64,000 bases of DNA from JAAXHV01 sp965207165. Lineage in GTDB: Bacteria; Pseudomonadota; Gammaproteobacteria; Eutrophobiales; Eutrophobiaceae. The notes below the pieces were generated by a model that saw only the letters and a list, made by a program, of their open reading frames with translations, was not told the DNA's origin and ran no database searches. The stretch covers positions 2,480,001 to 2,544,000 of the forward strand of contig OZ242265.1 of the NCBI GenBank assembly GCA_965207165.1, written 5' to 3'. Shown here in pieces: positions 26,799 to 35,708 of this stretch; position 1 is the stretch's first letter, and each line of letters starts with the position of its first letter. The position numbers and the translations under genes were made by a program.

Positions 26799-26828
26799 AC
26801 TATAGGAACCAAGTTGCTGTTCTGTCAA
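26799..26828 (-). promoter_or_regulatory. Sigma70-type promoter of the mraZ/dcw cluster
   Basis: On the - strand a perfect -35 TTGACA (26828-26823) is followed after 18 bases by TATAGT (26804-26799). Transcription would begin near 26792, just upstream of the MraZ boxes, leaving a leader of about 50 bases before mraZ. No other strong promoter was recognised in the 270-base gap between mraZ and rnpB, which is otherwise AT-rich and without a gene. Confidence 0.75.
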
Positions 26829-27008
26829 GCAAATCTTGTGATTTTTCGGTAAAAAAATTACCGGTGTTACAGGCACTTAGAGGTAAACAGACCTTGAAAT
26901 GACCGGTTATGATAAAAAATCATAGATATAAGTCGTTTAATATTATTAGGTTGTGATGTTTTTTTAAGAAAAAACAACAGGTTTTGGGTCAAATCGGGGA
27001 TGAAAAAG

Positions 27009-27383
27009 GGGGAGTCAGCCTGTAAGCCGGGTTCTGTCGAGGACAATCATTCATCTGGGATGCATGTCACCATGCACCTCCTGCAGCCTACCCGGGGACA
27101 ATGCGGGCCACATTATCGCCCCCTTATTTGGCCTTGCTCCAGGCGGGGTTTACCATGCCGTGCCTGTCTCCAGCCACGCGGTGCGCTCTTACCGCACCAT
27201 TTCACCCTTACCCGGCCATTGTAACAATGACCGGGCGGTATACTTTCTGTTGCACTTTCCGTCGGCTCGCGCCGCCCAGGAATTACCTGGCGCCCTGCCC
27301 CTGCGGAGCCCGGACTTTCCTCTGCCGAAACCGGAATTGATCAAAATCAATCCCTTCCAGCAGCGATTGCCCGGCTGACTCCC
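27009..27383 (-). ncRNA. rnpB: RNase P RNA (class A)
   Basis: This is the catalytic RNA of ribonuclease P, which trims the 5' ends of tRNA precursors. Read on the - strand it contains the near-universal GAGGAAAGTCCGGGCTC block, the AACAGAAAGTATACCGCC region, the GGGTAAGGGTGAAATGGTGCGGTAAGAGCGCACCG stretch (split here by its internal helices), and near the end GACAGAACCCGGCTTACAG. The first and last ten bases (GGAGTCAGCC and GGCTGACTCC) pair perfectly as helix P1. The length of about 375 bases fits bacterial type A. It lies upstream of mraZ on the same strand, as in other Gammaproteobacteria. CCCCCTTTTTC follows helix P1. Confidence 0.97.
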
Positions 27384-27389
27384 GTTACC

Positions 27390-27418
27390 ATATTAGGTTG
27401 GACCCACGCTGTTTTCAA
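27390..27418 (-). promoter_or_regulatory. Sigma70-type promoter of rnpB
   Basis: On the - strand TTGAAA (27418-27413) and TAATAT (27395-27390) are separated by exactly 17 bases. The -10 element ends seven bases before the inferred 5' end of the RNA at about 27383, the expected distance. Confidence 0.75.
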
Positions 27419-27500
27419 CTGTGCCGGGTGCACAGGCACCGGATGAGGTGAAAAACACACGTCTTGCAACAGCGGCCAGGGGATAATTTCCCGGACCTGC

Positions 27501-27530
27501 TTGTCTAAAACGGTAACGAGATCATAATAT
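27501..27530 (+). promoter_or_regulatory. Possible promoter of gcvT-gcvP
   Basis: TTGTCT (27501-27506) and TAATAT (27525-27530) are separated by 18 bases and lie 43 bases before the chosen gcvT start. The -35 match is moderate. An imperfect hairpin (CCGGGTGC/GCACCGG, about 27424-27442) lies further upstream between this promoter and that of rnpB. I see no glycine riboswitch here. Confidence 0.4.
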
Positions 27531-27572
27531 GAATTCCCTGGACCCGTGAAGGCCTGGGTACAGACAGAAAAA

Positions 27573-28688
27573 ATGGATAGAGAATTGAAAAAGACGCCAC
27601 TGTATGAACTGCATGGTGCGCATGGCGCCAGGTTCGTGGAATTTGCCGGTTACTCGATGCCGGTTCAGTACCGGAGAGGAATCAGGGAAGAACACCTCCA
27701 TACCCGCAGCAGCGCCGGCCTGTTTGACGTCTCACACATGGGGCAGATCCGCCTTTCGGGCGCCGGTATCGAGAACGCCATGGAAAGACTGGTCACCGGC
27801 GACATCAGCGCCATGGCGCCGTTCCGGCAACGCTACACGCTGTTGACCAACCGGCAGGGTGGCATCATCGACGACCTGATGCTGACCAGGACCCCGGATT
27901 CTCTTTTCCTTGTGGTCAATGCCGCGTGCAAGGAGGCGGATTTCGCTTACCTGGAGAAGGCATTGGGCCCGGGTTACCGGCTGGAAATGCTGTCCGACCG
28001 CGCCTTGCTGGCGCTACAGGGTCCAAAGGCGGCAGATGTACTGGCCGGGTTAGTTCAAGGGTGCGAATCCATGCCGTTCCTGAGCGCCGTAGAGGCCGAT
28101 CTTGACGGCGCGCCTTGTCTTGTCAATCGCTGCGGCTACACCGGGGAGGACGGGTACGAGATATCCGTCCCTTCCGTTCATGCCCGGAAGCTGGCTGAAA
28201 CATTCCTGCAGGACCCGGCCGTGGAGCTAATCGGCCTGGGCGCCAGGGATACGTTACGGCTGGAGGCAGGCCTGTGTCTTTACGGCCATGACATCAATCC
28301 GGCAACAACCCCCGTGGAAGCAGGTTTAACGTGGGTGCTTGCAAAAAAATACCGCGGCGACGATGCCGTACCGGCGCAGTTCCCCGGGGCGGATATCATA
28401 TTGCAACAGTTGCAGACGGGAACGGCACTGGTACGGCGCGGTTTTTCCTCACAGGGGAAGATACCTGTACGGGATGGCGCCGAGATATTGAACCACGGGC
28501 AGCGGGCGGTCGGCTGGATCACCAGCGGTGGTTACGGCCCCAGTATCGGCCAACCTGTGGCCATGGGCTATATCGAAAAGGAATACGCCGCTAATGGCAC
28601 TGAATTGCAGGTGAAAATTCGTGATCGTCTGCATGGCATCCGGATTGTTAATCTACCTTTTGTCAAACACCGGTATTACCAATTATGA
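27573..28688 (+). CDS. gcvT: Glycine cleavage system aminomethyltransferase (T protein)
   Basis: GcvT releases ammonia from the aminomethyl-lipoyl H protein and passes the one-carbon unit to tetrahydrofolate. The protein, 371 residues from the chosen ATG, has the N-terminal TPLYELHGAHGARFVEFAGYSMPVQY, the folate-site FDVSHMGQI, and CGYTGEDGYEISVP. The frame extends nine codons to a GTG at 27546, but ATG 27573 gives the usual N terminus. Its stop overlaps the gcvP start (ATGA). gcvH, which normally lies between gcvT and gcvP in Gammaproteobacteria, is absent here. Confidence 0.95.
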   Translation: MDRELKKTPLYELHGAHGARFVEFAGYSMPVQYRRGIREEHLHTRSSAGLFDVSHMGQIRLSGAGIENAMERLVTGDISAMAPFRQRYTLLTNRQGGIIDDLMLTRTPDSLFLVVNAACKEADFAYLEKALGPGYRLEMLSDRALLALQGPKAADVLAGLVQGCESMPFLSAVEADLDGAPCLVNRCGYTGEDGYEISVPSVHARKLAETFLQDPAVELIGLGARDTLRLEAGLCLYGHDINPATTPVEAGLTWVLAKKYRGDDAVPAQFPGADIILQQLQTGTALVRRGFSSQGKIPVRDGAEILNHGQRAVGWITSGGYGPSIGQPVAMGYIEKEYAANGTELQVKIRDRLHGIRIVNLPFVKHRYYQL

Positions 28689-31576
28689 GCAAACTCGAAC
28701 AACTCGAAATGCGCGGCGGTTTCACACGCCGCCACATCGGCCCGGACAGGCACCAGATCCGTACAATGGTGGAGTACCTGCGTATGGATGAACTGGAACA
28801 GATTATCGACCGTGCCGTCCCCGAATCGATCCTTACTGAACAGGCCCCTGCCCTGACCGGGACTATCAGCGAACGCGAAGTCGGTATCCGCTTGCGCAGG
28901 ATGCGCAGAAGGAATCGCGTTTTTACCTCCATGATAGGCATGGGTTACCACGACACCATCATGCCTGCCGTAATCAAGCGCAATGTCCTGGAGAATCCGG
29001 CATGGTATACGGCTTACACGCCATACCAGGCTGAGATCAGCCAGGGCCGGCTGGAAGCATTGCTGAATTTCCAGCAGATGATCACGGACCTGACCGGCAT
29101 GGAGATAGCCAATGCTTCCATGCTTGACGAAGCCACGGCCGCGGCTGAGGCGATGAGTATGGCGAAACGAGTGGGCAGGAACAGCAGCAACCTGTTCTTT
29201 ATCGACGAGGATTGCCATCCGCAGACTATTGCTGTCGTGCAGACGCGGGCAAGTAATTTCGGCTACCGGACCATTACCGGTGATCCGCTCACCGGGCTCG
29301 AGAGCAAGGACGTATTCGGTGCGTTGTTCCAATACCCCGGCAGCAGCGGCGAAGTCAGGGACCTGCGTGAGCCGGCCAGGCTGGCCCATGAGCAGGGAGC
29401 CATTGTTTCAGTGGCCGCAGATATCCTGGCCCTGGTACTGTTGACACCGCCCGGTGCAATGGGCGCTGATATCGTAGTGGGCAACTCCCAGCGTTTCGGA
29501 ATGCCTATGGGTTACGGCGGCCCCCATGCGGCATTCTTCGCCACCAGGGAAAAATTCGTTCGCTCCATGCCCGGACGCATTATCGGCGTATCCGTGGATA
29601 ACCTGGGCCATAAGGCATTGCGCATGGCCTTGCAGACCCGCGAACAGCATATCCGCCGGGAAAAAGCCACCAGCAATATCTGCACGTCGCAGGTACTGCC
29701 GGCAGTGATCGCCGGATTTTACGCTATCTATTACGGACCCAAGGAGTTGCGCCTGATCGGGGAACGGGTCCACCGCCTGACCCAGGTGCTGGTTGCCGGG
29801 CTGCAACTGCTCGGCTTCAGCATCGCCAGCAGGCAGTATTTCGACACCATAAAGGTTTACGCTCCCAGCCGGGCTCGGCGTGTCGCCGCCAAGGCCCGTG
29901 AAGCCTCGATCAACCTGCGGGTTTACGACGCGGATTACCTGGGGATAGCGCTGGACGAAACGACGACCCGCGAAGAATTGCTGACTCTCTGGGAAGTGTT
30001 CTCTAGCGCTGCAGGCCGGATACCGGACATTGCCACTCTGGATGCCTGCGTGGACGAATGCATCCCGGATCGGTTATTACGCAGCGACGGGATATTACAG
30101 CACCCCGTATTTGAGCTTTACCACAGCGAGACCGAAATGATGCGTTACATGCGCTGGCTGGCGCGCCGTGATATTTCACTGGATCGCGCAATGATCCCCC
30201 TGGGCTCCTGCACCATGAAACTGAACGCGGCCACGGAACTGGAAGCCCTGTCATACCGTGATTTCAATGCCATCCACCCGTTTGCGCCGCTGGACCAGGC
30301 GCAGGGTTACCTGCAGTTGTTCGAGGAACTGGAAGACATGTTGTGCGATCTCACGGGTTTTGACGCTTTTTCACTGCAACCGAATGCCGGTTCACAGGGG
30401 GAATACACCGGGTTGCTGGTTATCCGAAAGTACCAGGAAGTTCAGGGGCAGGGGCAACGCGATGTCTGCCTGATCCCCGCTTCGGCTCACGGCACCAACC
30501 CCGCCAGCGCCGTCATGGCCGGGTTGAAGGTGGTGGTGGTTGCCTGTGACAGTGACGGCAACATAGACCTGGGCGACCTGCGCGACAAGGCCGGACAGTA
30601 CCGGGAGCGCCTGTCCGCCCTGATGATCACGTACCCTTCCACGCACGGGGTCTATGAAGCGGGGTTTCATGATATCTGCGCGCTGGTACATGAAAACGGC
30701 GGCCAGGTTTACCTGGACGGCGCCAACATGAATGCCCTGGTCGGTATCGCCCGTCCGGCGGAGATGGGCGCTGATGTAATGCACATCAACCTGCACAAGA
30801 CCTTTGCCATCCCCCATGGCGGCGGCGGGCCGGGTATGGGGCCGATCGGCGTGAAAGTACATCTTGCGCCTTACCTGCCCGGCCACCCCCTGGTGGAAGG
30901 CGTCAACCCCGCTGCAGGCCAATACGGCACCGTCGGCACCGTCTCGGCAGCGCCCTGGGGTTCAGCCAGCATCCTGACCATCTCATGGGCTTATATCGCC
31001 ATGATGGGCGCGCATGGATTGCGCCGGGCAACACTGGTTGCCATCCTGAGCGCGAACTACGTTGCCGCCCGGTTGCGGGAGTACTACCCGATCCTGTATA
31101 CGGGAAAGAACGGCATGGTCGCCCACGAGTGCATTCTCGACCTGCGCCCCATCAAGCAAGGTTGCAATGTCACGGTGGACGATATTGCCAAACGCCTGGT
31201 GGATTACGGATTTCATGCTCCGACCATGTCTTTCCCGGTTCCCGATACCCTGATGATTGAGCCGACAGAAAGCGAGAACAAGCGCGAACTGGACCGCTTC
31301 TGCGATGCCATGATAGCCATTCGCAGGGAAATCAGCCTGGTCGAGTCGGGTCACTGGGACAAGGAAAACAACCCCTTGAAAAACGCGCCCCATACACACC
31401 AGTTGCTGCTTGAGTCCGACTGGACCATGCCTTACAGCAAACAGGAAGCGTTTTATCCAATGGACACCATTCGGGATGACAAGTACTGGCCCCCGGTCAG
31501 CCGGGTGGACAACCTGCACGGCGACAGGAATTTATTCTGCAGTTGCCCGCCGCTGGAAGACTATGCCACAGCGTGA
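28685..31576 (+). CDS. gcvP: Glycine dehydrogenase (decarboxylating), P protein
   Basis: GcvP is the PLP enzyme that decarboxylates glycine and loads the aminomethyl group on the H-protein lipoyl arm. At 963 residues it is the full-length one-chain form, with both aminotransferase-like halves. The N terminus has FTRRHIGPD, and the PLP lysine lies in MHINLHKTFAIPHGGGGPG of the C-terminal half, followed by the conserved glycine-rich loop. No damage is seen. It is translationally coupled to gcvT. The required H protein must come from another locus. Confidence 0.97.
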   Translation: MSKLEQLEMRGGFTRRHIGPDRHQIRTMVEYLRMDELEQIIDRAVPESILTEQAPALTGTISEREVGIRLRRMRRRNRVFTSMIGMGYHDTIMPAVIKRNVLENPAWYTAYTPYQAEISQGRLEALLNFQQMITDLTGMEIANASMLDEATAAAEAMSMAKRVGRNSSNLFFIDEDCHPQTIAVVQTRASNFGYRTITGDPLTGLESKDVFGALFQYPGSSGEVRDLREPARLAHEQGAIVSVAADILALVLLTPPGAMGADIVVGNSQRFGMPMGYGGPHAAFFATREKFVRSMPGRIIGVSVDNLGHKALRMALQTREQHIRREKATSNICTSQVLPAVIAGFYAIYYGPKELRLIGERVHRLTQVLVAGLQLLGFSIASRQYFDTIKVYAPSRARRVAAKAREASINLRVYDADYLGIALDETTTREELLTLWEVFSSAAGRIPDIATLDACVDECIPDRLLRSDGILQHPVFELYHSETEMMRYMRWLARRDISLDRAMIPLGSCTMKLNAATELEALSYRDFNAIHPFAPLDQAQGYLQLFEELEDMLCDLTGFDAFSLQPNAGSQGEYTGLLVIRKYQEVQGQGQRDVCLIPASAHGTNPASAVMAGLKVVVVACDSDGNIDLGDLRDKAGQYRERLSALMITYPSTHGVYEAGFHDICALVHENGGQVYLDGANMNALVGIARPAEMGADVMHINLHKTFAIPHGGGGPGMGPIGVKVHLAPYLPGHPLVEGVNPAAGQYGTVGTVSAAPWGSASILTISWAYIAMMGAHGLRRATLVAILSANYVAARLREYYPILYTGKNGMVAHECILDLRPIKQGCNVTVDDIAKRLVDYGFHAPTMSFPVPDTLMIEPTESENKRELDRFCDAMIAIRREISLVESGHWDKENNPLKNAPHTHQLLLESDWTMPYSKQEAFYPMDTIRDDKYWPPVSRVDNLHGDRNLFCSCPPLEDYATA

Positions 31577-31596
31577 CCGGCAGCGATAATGAGTAG

Positions 31597-32214
31597 TTAA
31601 AATTTGCGCCTGATCCAGTAATCCAGGCTGACGTACCTGCCGCCTCCCAGATAGAACAGGGCTGCGAGCATGATGAAGTAGGTTGCCGCCCATTCGATGC
31701 CGTTATTGGATACGATGAAGTTACCGTGTTCCGTCAACCAGTTGTAGTTCCCGTGTTCCCTTAAAATGCTTTTTGCCCGGGACAGGCGCTCCAGTGCCTC
31801 GCCGGCATCAGCGGAGGCAAACGGGCTGCTCAGATCGTGAACGGCTTGCCAGCCGTGGCCGATATGTACTGTCGCCATCGCGACTATCATGGTCACCATC
31901 AGCGGGATGCAAACCCAGCGTGTAGCCAGGCCAAGGGCCAGGAGAATCGCGCCGACATATTCCGCACCCCAGGCCATGTAGGCGTTAAGGGCAGGAAACG
32001 GCAGTCCCAGGCCCCATTCCGCATTACCGAACCACTCGATAACGGAGTCGAGAGAACTGCCTTCATCAAGCGGGTTCCATTTATTGTTGCCCGCAACCCA
32101 GAATACGGGAACCAGGTATAACCTGAGTAATACGGGACCAATGAAATCCAGGTTGCCCCTGATCCGGTCAAGTATTGCCTGTGCATGGCATGCCAGGGTG
32201 GTTGTGCCGTTCAT
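31597..32214 (-). CDS. DoxX-family membrane protein
   Basis: The 205-residue protein has an N-terminal FIGPVLLRLYLVPVFWVAGNNKW segment and about four hydrophobic membrane segments, the pattern of the DoxX/YphA family; a GAEYVGAILLALGLATRW segment matches the family core. DoxX proteins are small inner-membrane proteins of poorly defined function, in some cases linked to quinone or thiol redox systems. I chose ATG 32214, which has AGGAG at 11 bases, over a start 21 codons upstream. A hydrophilic insertion of about 40 residues between the last two membrane segments is longer than in short DoxX members. The gene is convergent with gcvP. Confidence 0.8.
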   Translation of the reverse strand: MNGTTTLACHAQAILDRIRGNLDFIGPVLLRLYLVPVFWVAGNNKWNPLDEGSSLDSVIEWFGNAEWGLGLPFPALNAYMAWGAEYVGAILLALGLATRWVCIPLMVTMIVAMATVHIGHGWQAVHDLSSPFASADAGEALERLSRAKSILREHGNYNWLTEHGNFIVSNNGIEWAATYFIMLAALFYLGGGRYVSLDYWIRRKF

Positions 32215-32334
32215 CGCCTTTTCTCCTGCTGTTATTTTACTCAGACATTGAAAATCCGGAAAGCGCGCAATTTTCAATGATAAGCAAGAGCAGCACCCGG
32301 TTCAAGCACCGGCTCGTCCGCATTTCTCCGGCAA

Positions 32335-33207
32335 TCATTCCCGCGCGGGAGAGACAGGCAGGTCGATATCCTGCTGCAGGGCTACGGCCAGGTCGTATAT
32401 TTCGTTCCTGCTGCCCCCCGTCAGTTCGGCCGCAATCCGTACACTCTGTTTCAAGGTCAGTGATTTGAGCAGAATTTCCAGGATTGCAGTCAATTCGGAC
32501 TTGCCGGTTTTGCCGGCGCCGGCGCCGGCGATAACGACGACAAATTCACCGCGGCACCGGTCAGGGTCATCATTCATCCACTCGATCAATCCGCCCAATG
32601 TTCCGTGGCGTATCGTTTCAAACTTTTTTGTCAACTCCCGTGCGATAGTCGCCTTCCTGTCCGCGCCGAGGACCGATGAGGCATCGGCCAGGAAAGCCTT
32701 TATCCTGTGCGGGGCTTCATAAAAAACCATGGTGCGTTCTGCATCGGCCAGGGCCTGGAGATGCTTGCGGCGCGCCTCCGCCCTGGCGGGAGCAAAACCT
32801 TCAAACAGGAACCTCCCGGGAGCTATTCCGGCAGCCGACAAAGCCGTTATCAACGCCGCGGGGCCGGGCACCGGACAGACGGTAATATTCTCTTCGTGGG
32901 CCTGCCTTACCAGCTTGAAACCGGGATCGCTGATCAGCGGGGTGCCGGCGTCTGCAACCAGGGCAATATCACAACCCCCGGCAAGACGGCTGATGACCTG
33001 CGCCGTCATACGATCCTCGTTGTTCTCGTGGAAGGCCTGTAGCGCGGTTCTGATGTTGAAAGAGCTCAGTAACTTGCGGCTGTGGCGAGTGTCTTCCGCC
33101 AGGACCAGGTCAACCTCGGAAAGGATTCTTTGCGCGCGCGGGCCCAGATCCTCCAGGTTGCCGATAGGCGTTGCCACGATGTATAAGGTGCCGGATTGAG
33201 TTGCCAT
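32335..33207 (-). CDS. rsmI: 16S rRNA (cytidine(1402)-2'-O)-methyltransferase RsmI
   Basis: RsmI adds the 2'-O-methyl group to C1402 of 16S rRNA, the same nucleotide modified by RsmH. The 290-residue protein has the tetrapyrrole-methylase-type fold with LYIVATPIGNLEDLGPRA at the N terminus, LAEDTRHSRKLL, VADAGTPLISDPG and FYEAPHRI. The gene is divergent from lpoA, as yraL is from yraM in E. coli. Confidence 0.96.
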   Translation of the reverse strand: MATQSGTLYIVATPIGNLEDLGPRAQRILSEVDLVLAEDTRHSRKLLSSFNIRTALQAFHENNEDRMTAQVISRLAGGCDIALVADAGTPLISDPGFKLVRQAHEENITVCPVPGPAALITALSAAGIAPGRFLFEGFAPARAEARRKHLQALADAERTMVFYEAPHRIKAFLADASSVLGADRKATIARELTKKFETIRHGTLGGLIEWMNDDPDRCRGEFVVVIAGAGAGKTGKSELTAILEILLKSLTLKQSVRIAAELTGGSRNEIYDLAVALQQDIDLPVSPARE

Positions 33208-33236
33208 GAATATACTCGCTAAGACCCAACTCTTTT

Positions 33237-33270
33237 ATTTACCACAGAGGACACAGAGAACACAGCGTTT
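33237..33270. repeat. Interspersed repeat with ACCACAGAGGACACAGAG core
   Basis: The sequence TTTACCACAGAGGACACAG, continuing AGAACACAG, lies in the rsmI-lpoA gap. This ACCACAGAGG-ACACAGAG motif is a recurrent intergenic element of many environmental bacterial genomes; its function is unknown. A single copy is seen in this window. The rest of the 266-base gap (33208-33473) is AT-rich, with a second repeat type at 33397-33427 and no gene. Confidence 0.6.
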
Positions 33271-33396
33271 TTTGACCTCTGCACTCCGTGAGAATTAAGA
33301 AGCAGGAATCGAAACGAATGAATCGCAGTGGCAACTTACAGCATTTCAGTAGATGCATAAATAAAAATATGGCTTTTTAGCTTTCAGGGTGCACCC

Positions 33397-33427
33397 ATTC
33401 CTAATTCGTAATTCCTAATTCGTAATT
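33397..33427. repeat. AATTCGTAATTCC repeat units, second locus
   Basis: Tandem units ATTCCTAATTCGTAATT are the reverse complement of those at 2675-2719 and match the arm at 2785-2818. Here only one orientation is present, so no hairpin forms. The element lies 47 bases before lpoA. Confidence 0.75.
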
Positions 33428-33473
33428 TTCCATTCCAATGGCCTGCCATTCCTTTTGCCTATAGAATGAACCT

Positions 33474-35327
33474 ATGCGCGCGTTACTCAAGATTTTGCTC
33501 ACTGTCATATTGTTGCAAGGCTGTACGCTGGAGGTCAGGAAAGCCGCAACGCCCGTCGATGCGGAACAGGAAGCCAGGGAGTTGTTGAATGACGGCCGCT
33601 ATCAACAAGCCGCCGGGGAATATCTGCGCCTGGCGGAATTATACCCGGAAAAAACCGGTTTCTACCGTTTGCAGGCCGCATCCGCCATGATTTCAATGCA
33701 GCGGACTGCCGAGGCCGCTGAACTATTATCCACCATAACTCCGCAGGACGCGCACGGCAGGATACTGAAGACGCTGTTGCAGGCCGAACTTCACTTGCAG
33801 GAGAGACAGCCGGAAAAAACGCTGGAAACTCTGTCAGCGGATTTCCCGGATGTCATACCGGCTTCACTCCGGGCACGGCGCCATGAAGTCAGAGCCCTTG
33901 CCTACGAACAGCAGACAGATTTTATCAACGCGGCAGCAGAACGCATCAGCTACGGCGCCTATCTGCTGCAACGTGACGACACAGACGCCAATACGGCGAA
34001 AATCTGGGAGACCCTGAACAAGGTCGACAAACAAGTGCTGCGGGAACTCCACCGCGCGCACCCGCAGGCACTCTCAGGCTGGCTGGAGCTTGCGCTCATC
34101 AACAGGACCATGCTGGCTGACCTTACGGCATTGACCGGCGCGCTGGCAGCCTGGCAGGGTAGATATCCGGCGCATCCGGCCAATCCCGGTATCATCGGGC
34201 AGATGCGCGCCGCCGGCCGGAGCTATGAGATACGGCCCCGCCAGATTGCCCTTTTATTGCCGTTGCGCGGGGGTTACCGCAAAGCCGCCGAAGCCATCAG
34301 GGACGGCTTTATCAGCGCCTGGTACGACTCGGGCCAGGACAGACCCCTGATAAAGCTATACGAAGGGAACTCGTTGAACATTGAAAAGGTTTATTCACAG
34401 GCAGTGGCGGAAGGTGCGGATTTCATCGTGGGACCACTGGAAAAACAGGCGCTGACGAGGTTATCTGCAATGGCGGACCTGTCCGTGCCCACACTGGCCC
34501 TGAACCGGGTCCAGCCTGTTGCCGACATGCCGACCGGCGACAACGGGAACCTCGTCCCTGCCCTCATGCAATTCGGCCTGTCCCCGGAAGATGAAGCGCG
34601 CCAGGTTGCCGACCGGGCATTTGCGGACGGGCACAGCAGGGCCCTGGTCATTGTCCCGGACGACCAGTGGGGCAGGCGTCTGTACGATGCATTCCGGGAA
34701 AACTGGCTGGCGCAGGGCGGTACTATACTTGAAAGAATTTACTACGACCCGCAAAGCAATGATTATTCCGCCCCGGTCACACAATTGCTGAATGTCGACA
34801 GCAGTGAATCCAGGGTGCGAAAACTCCGGCAGGCCCTGAACCGGGGTCTTGAAAACCTGACACGCCGGCGCCAGGACGCGGACGTAATTTTCATGGCCGC
34901 ATTTCCCATTGCCGGACGCCAGATTATCCCGCAGTTACGCTTCCATGAAGCGGGAGGTATCCCGGTCTATGCGACGTCGCATATCTTTACCGGCAGCGTG
35001 AACCCACAGGCAGATATGGATATGGACGGTGTCATGTTTCCGGATTTGCCATGGATCCTGTCTCCTCATGATGGAAGCCCATCGATTAAGTCGCTGGTCA
35101 ACGAAAATTTCCAGGCCGATACATCCGTCTACCAGCGCCTGTATGCATTAGGGGTGGATGTCTTCCATCTGATCCCGAATCTGTACCGGCTGGCGTTCGA
35201 TGATGACGCCCGCTTCAGTGGTGAGACGGGCCTGCTCAGCATGTCCGCGGGCGGCAGGATAAGCAGAAACTTACCCTGGGGTAAAATAATCAACGGCAAA
35301 CCTGAACTGCTTGACCATGACGGCTGA
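33474..35327 (+). CDS. lpoA: Penicillin-binding protein activator LpoA
   Basis: LpoA is an outer-membrane lipoprotein that reaches through the periplasm to stimulate the transpeptidase of PBP1A. The 617-residue protein begins with a signal peptide and lipobox LLQGC, with the lipidated cysteine at C17. Residues about 25-240 are helical and TPR-like; the C-terminal half (from about 255, RPRQIALLLPLRGGYRKAAEAIRDGF) resembles a periplasmic-binding-protein fold. This two-part layout and the neighbours rsmI, yraN, diaA and dolP match the E. coli yraLMNOP region. The stop overlaps yraN. Confidence 0.93.
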   Translation: MRALLKILLTVILLQGCTLEVRKAATPVDAEQEARELLNDGRYQQAAGEYLRLAELYPEKTGFYRLQAASAMISMQRTAEAAELLSTITPQDAHGRILKTLLQAELHLQERQPEKTLETLSADFPDVIPASLRARRHEVRALAYEQQTDFINAAAERISYGAYLLQRDDTDANTAKIWETLNKVDKQVLRELHRAHPQALSGWLELALINRTMLADLTALTGALAAWQGRYPAHPANPGIIGQMRAAGRSYEIRPRQIALLLPLRGGYRKAAEAIRDGFISAWYDSGQDRPLIKLYEGNSLNIEKVYSQAVAEGADFIVGPLEKQALTRLSAMADLSVPTLALNRVQPVADMPTGDNGNLVPALMQFGLSPEDEARQVADRAFADGHSRALVIVPDDQWGRRLYDAFRENWLAQGGTILERIYYDPQSNDYSAPVTQLLNVDSSESRVRKLRQALNRGLENLTRRRQDADVIFMAAFPIAGRQIIPQLRFHEAGGIPVYATSHIFTGSVNPQADMDMDGVMFPDLPWILSPHDGSPSIKSLVNENFQADTSVYQRLYALGVDVFHLIPNLYRLAFDDDARFSGETGLLSMSAGGRISRNLPWGKIINGKPELLDHDG

Positions 35328-35685
35328 TAATTACCGGGCCAGGTTCGGCAGGATGGCCGAGGACCTGGCTCTGCGCTACCTGCAACAACATGACATGACT
35401 TTGCTGGAACGTAACTTTCGTTCCCGCTTTGGCGAGATTGACTTGATCATGCAGGAAAACAATACCATTATATTCGTTGAAGTCAGGTCAAGAAAAAATA
35501 CGGCTTTTTTACACCCGGCAGAGACCATAGATCATTCAAAGAGAACTAAAATCCGGAGGACCAGCCAGGTCTTTATGCAGAAAACACCCGCGACGAACCA
35601 TTTTGACTGGCGCTTTGACGTTATCACGTTAACCGGCAGAAGAGAGAACGAAATGAAGATCGAATGGATCAAGGCGGCATTCTAG
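35317..35685 (+). CDS. yraN: YraN family protein (UPF0102)
   Basis: The 122-residue protein has the nuclease-like pattern of UPF0102: RMAEDLALRYLQQ, then the E-x8-D-ExR type core in RFGEIDLIMQENNTIIFVEVRSRKN and HFDWRFDVITL. The fold resembles Holliday-junction resolvases, but the cellular role is unsettled. ATG 35317 lies inside the lpoA end (11-base overlap), suggesting coupling. Confidence 0.93.
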   Translation: MTADNYRARFGRMAEDLALRYLQQHDMTLLERNFRSRFGEIDLIMQENNTIIFVEVRSRKNTAFLHPAETIDHSKRTKIRRTSQVFMQKTPATNHFDWRFDVITLTGRRENEMKIEWIKAAF

Positions 35686-35708
35686 CCAATGGTAACCGGT
35701 TGCCACTG

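Noticed and set aside
27384..27572. Glycine riboswitch before gcvT
   Set aside because: The leader is too short for tandem aptamers and I could not find the conserved glycine aptamer core; only a hairpin and a promoter-like site are present.
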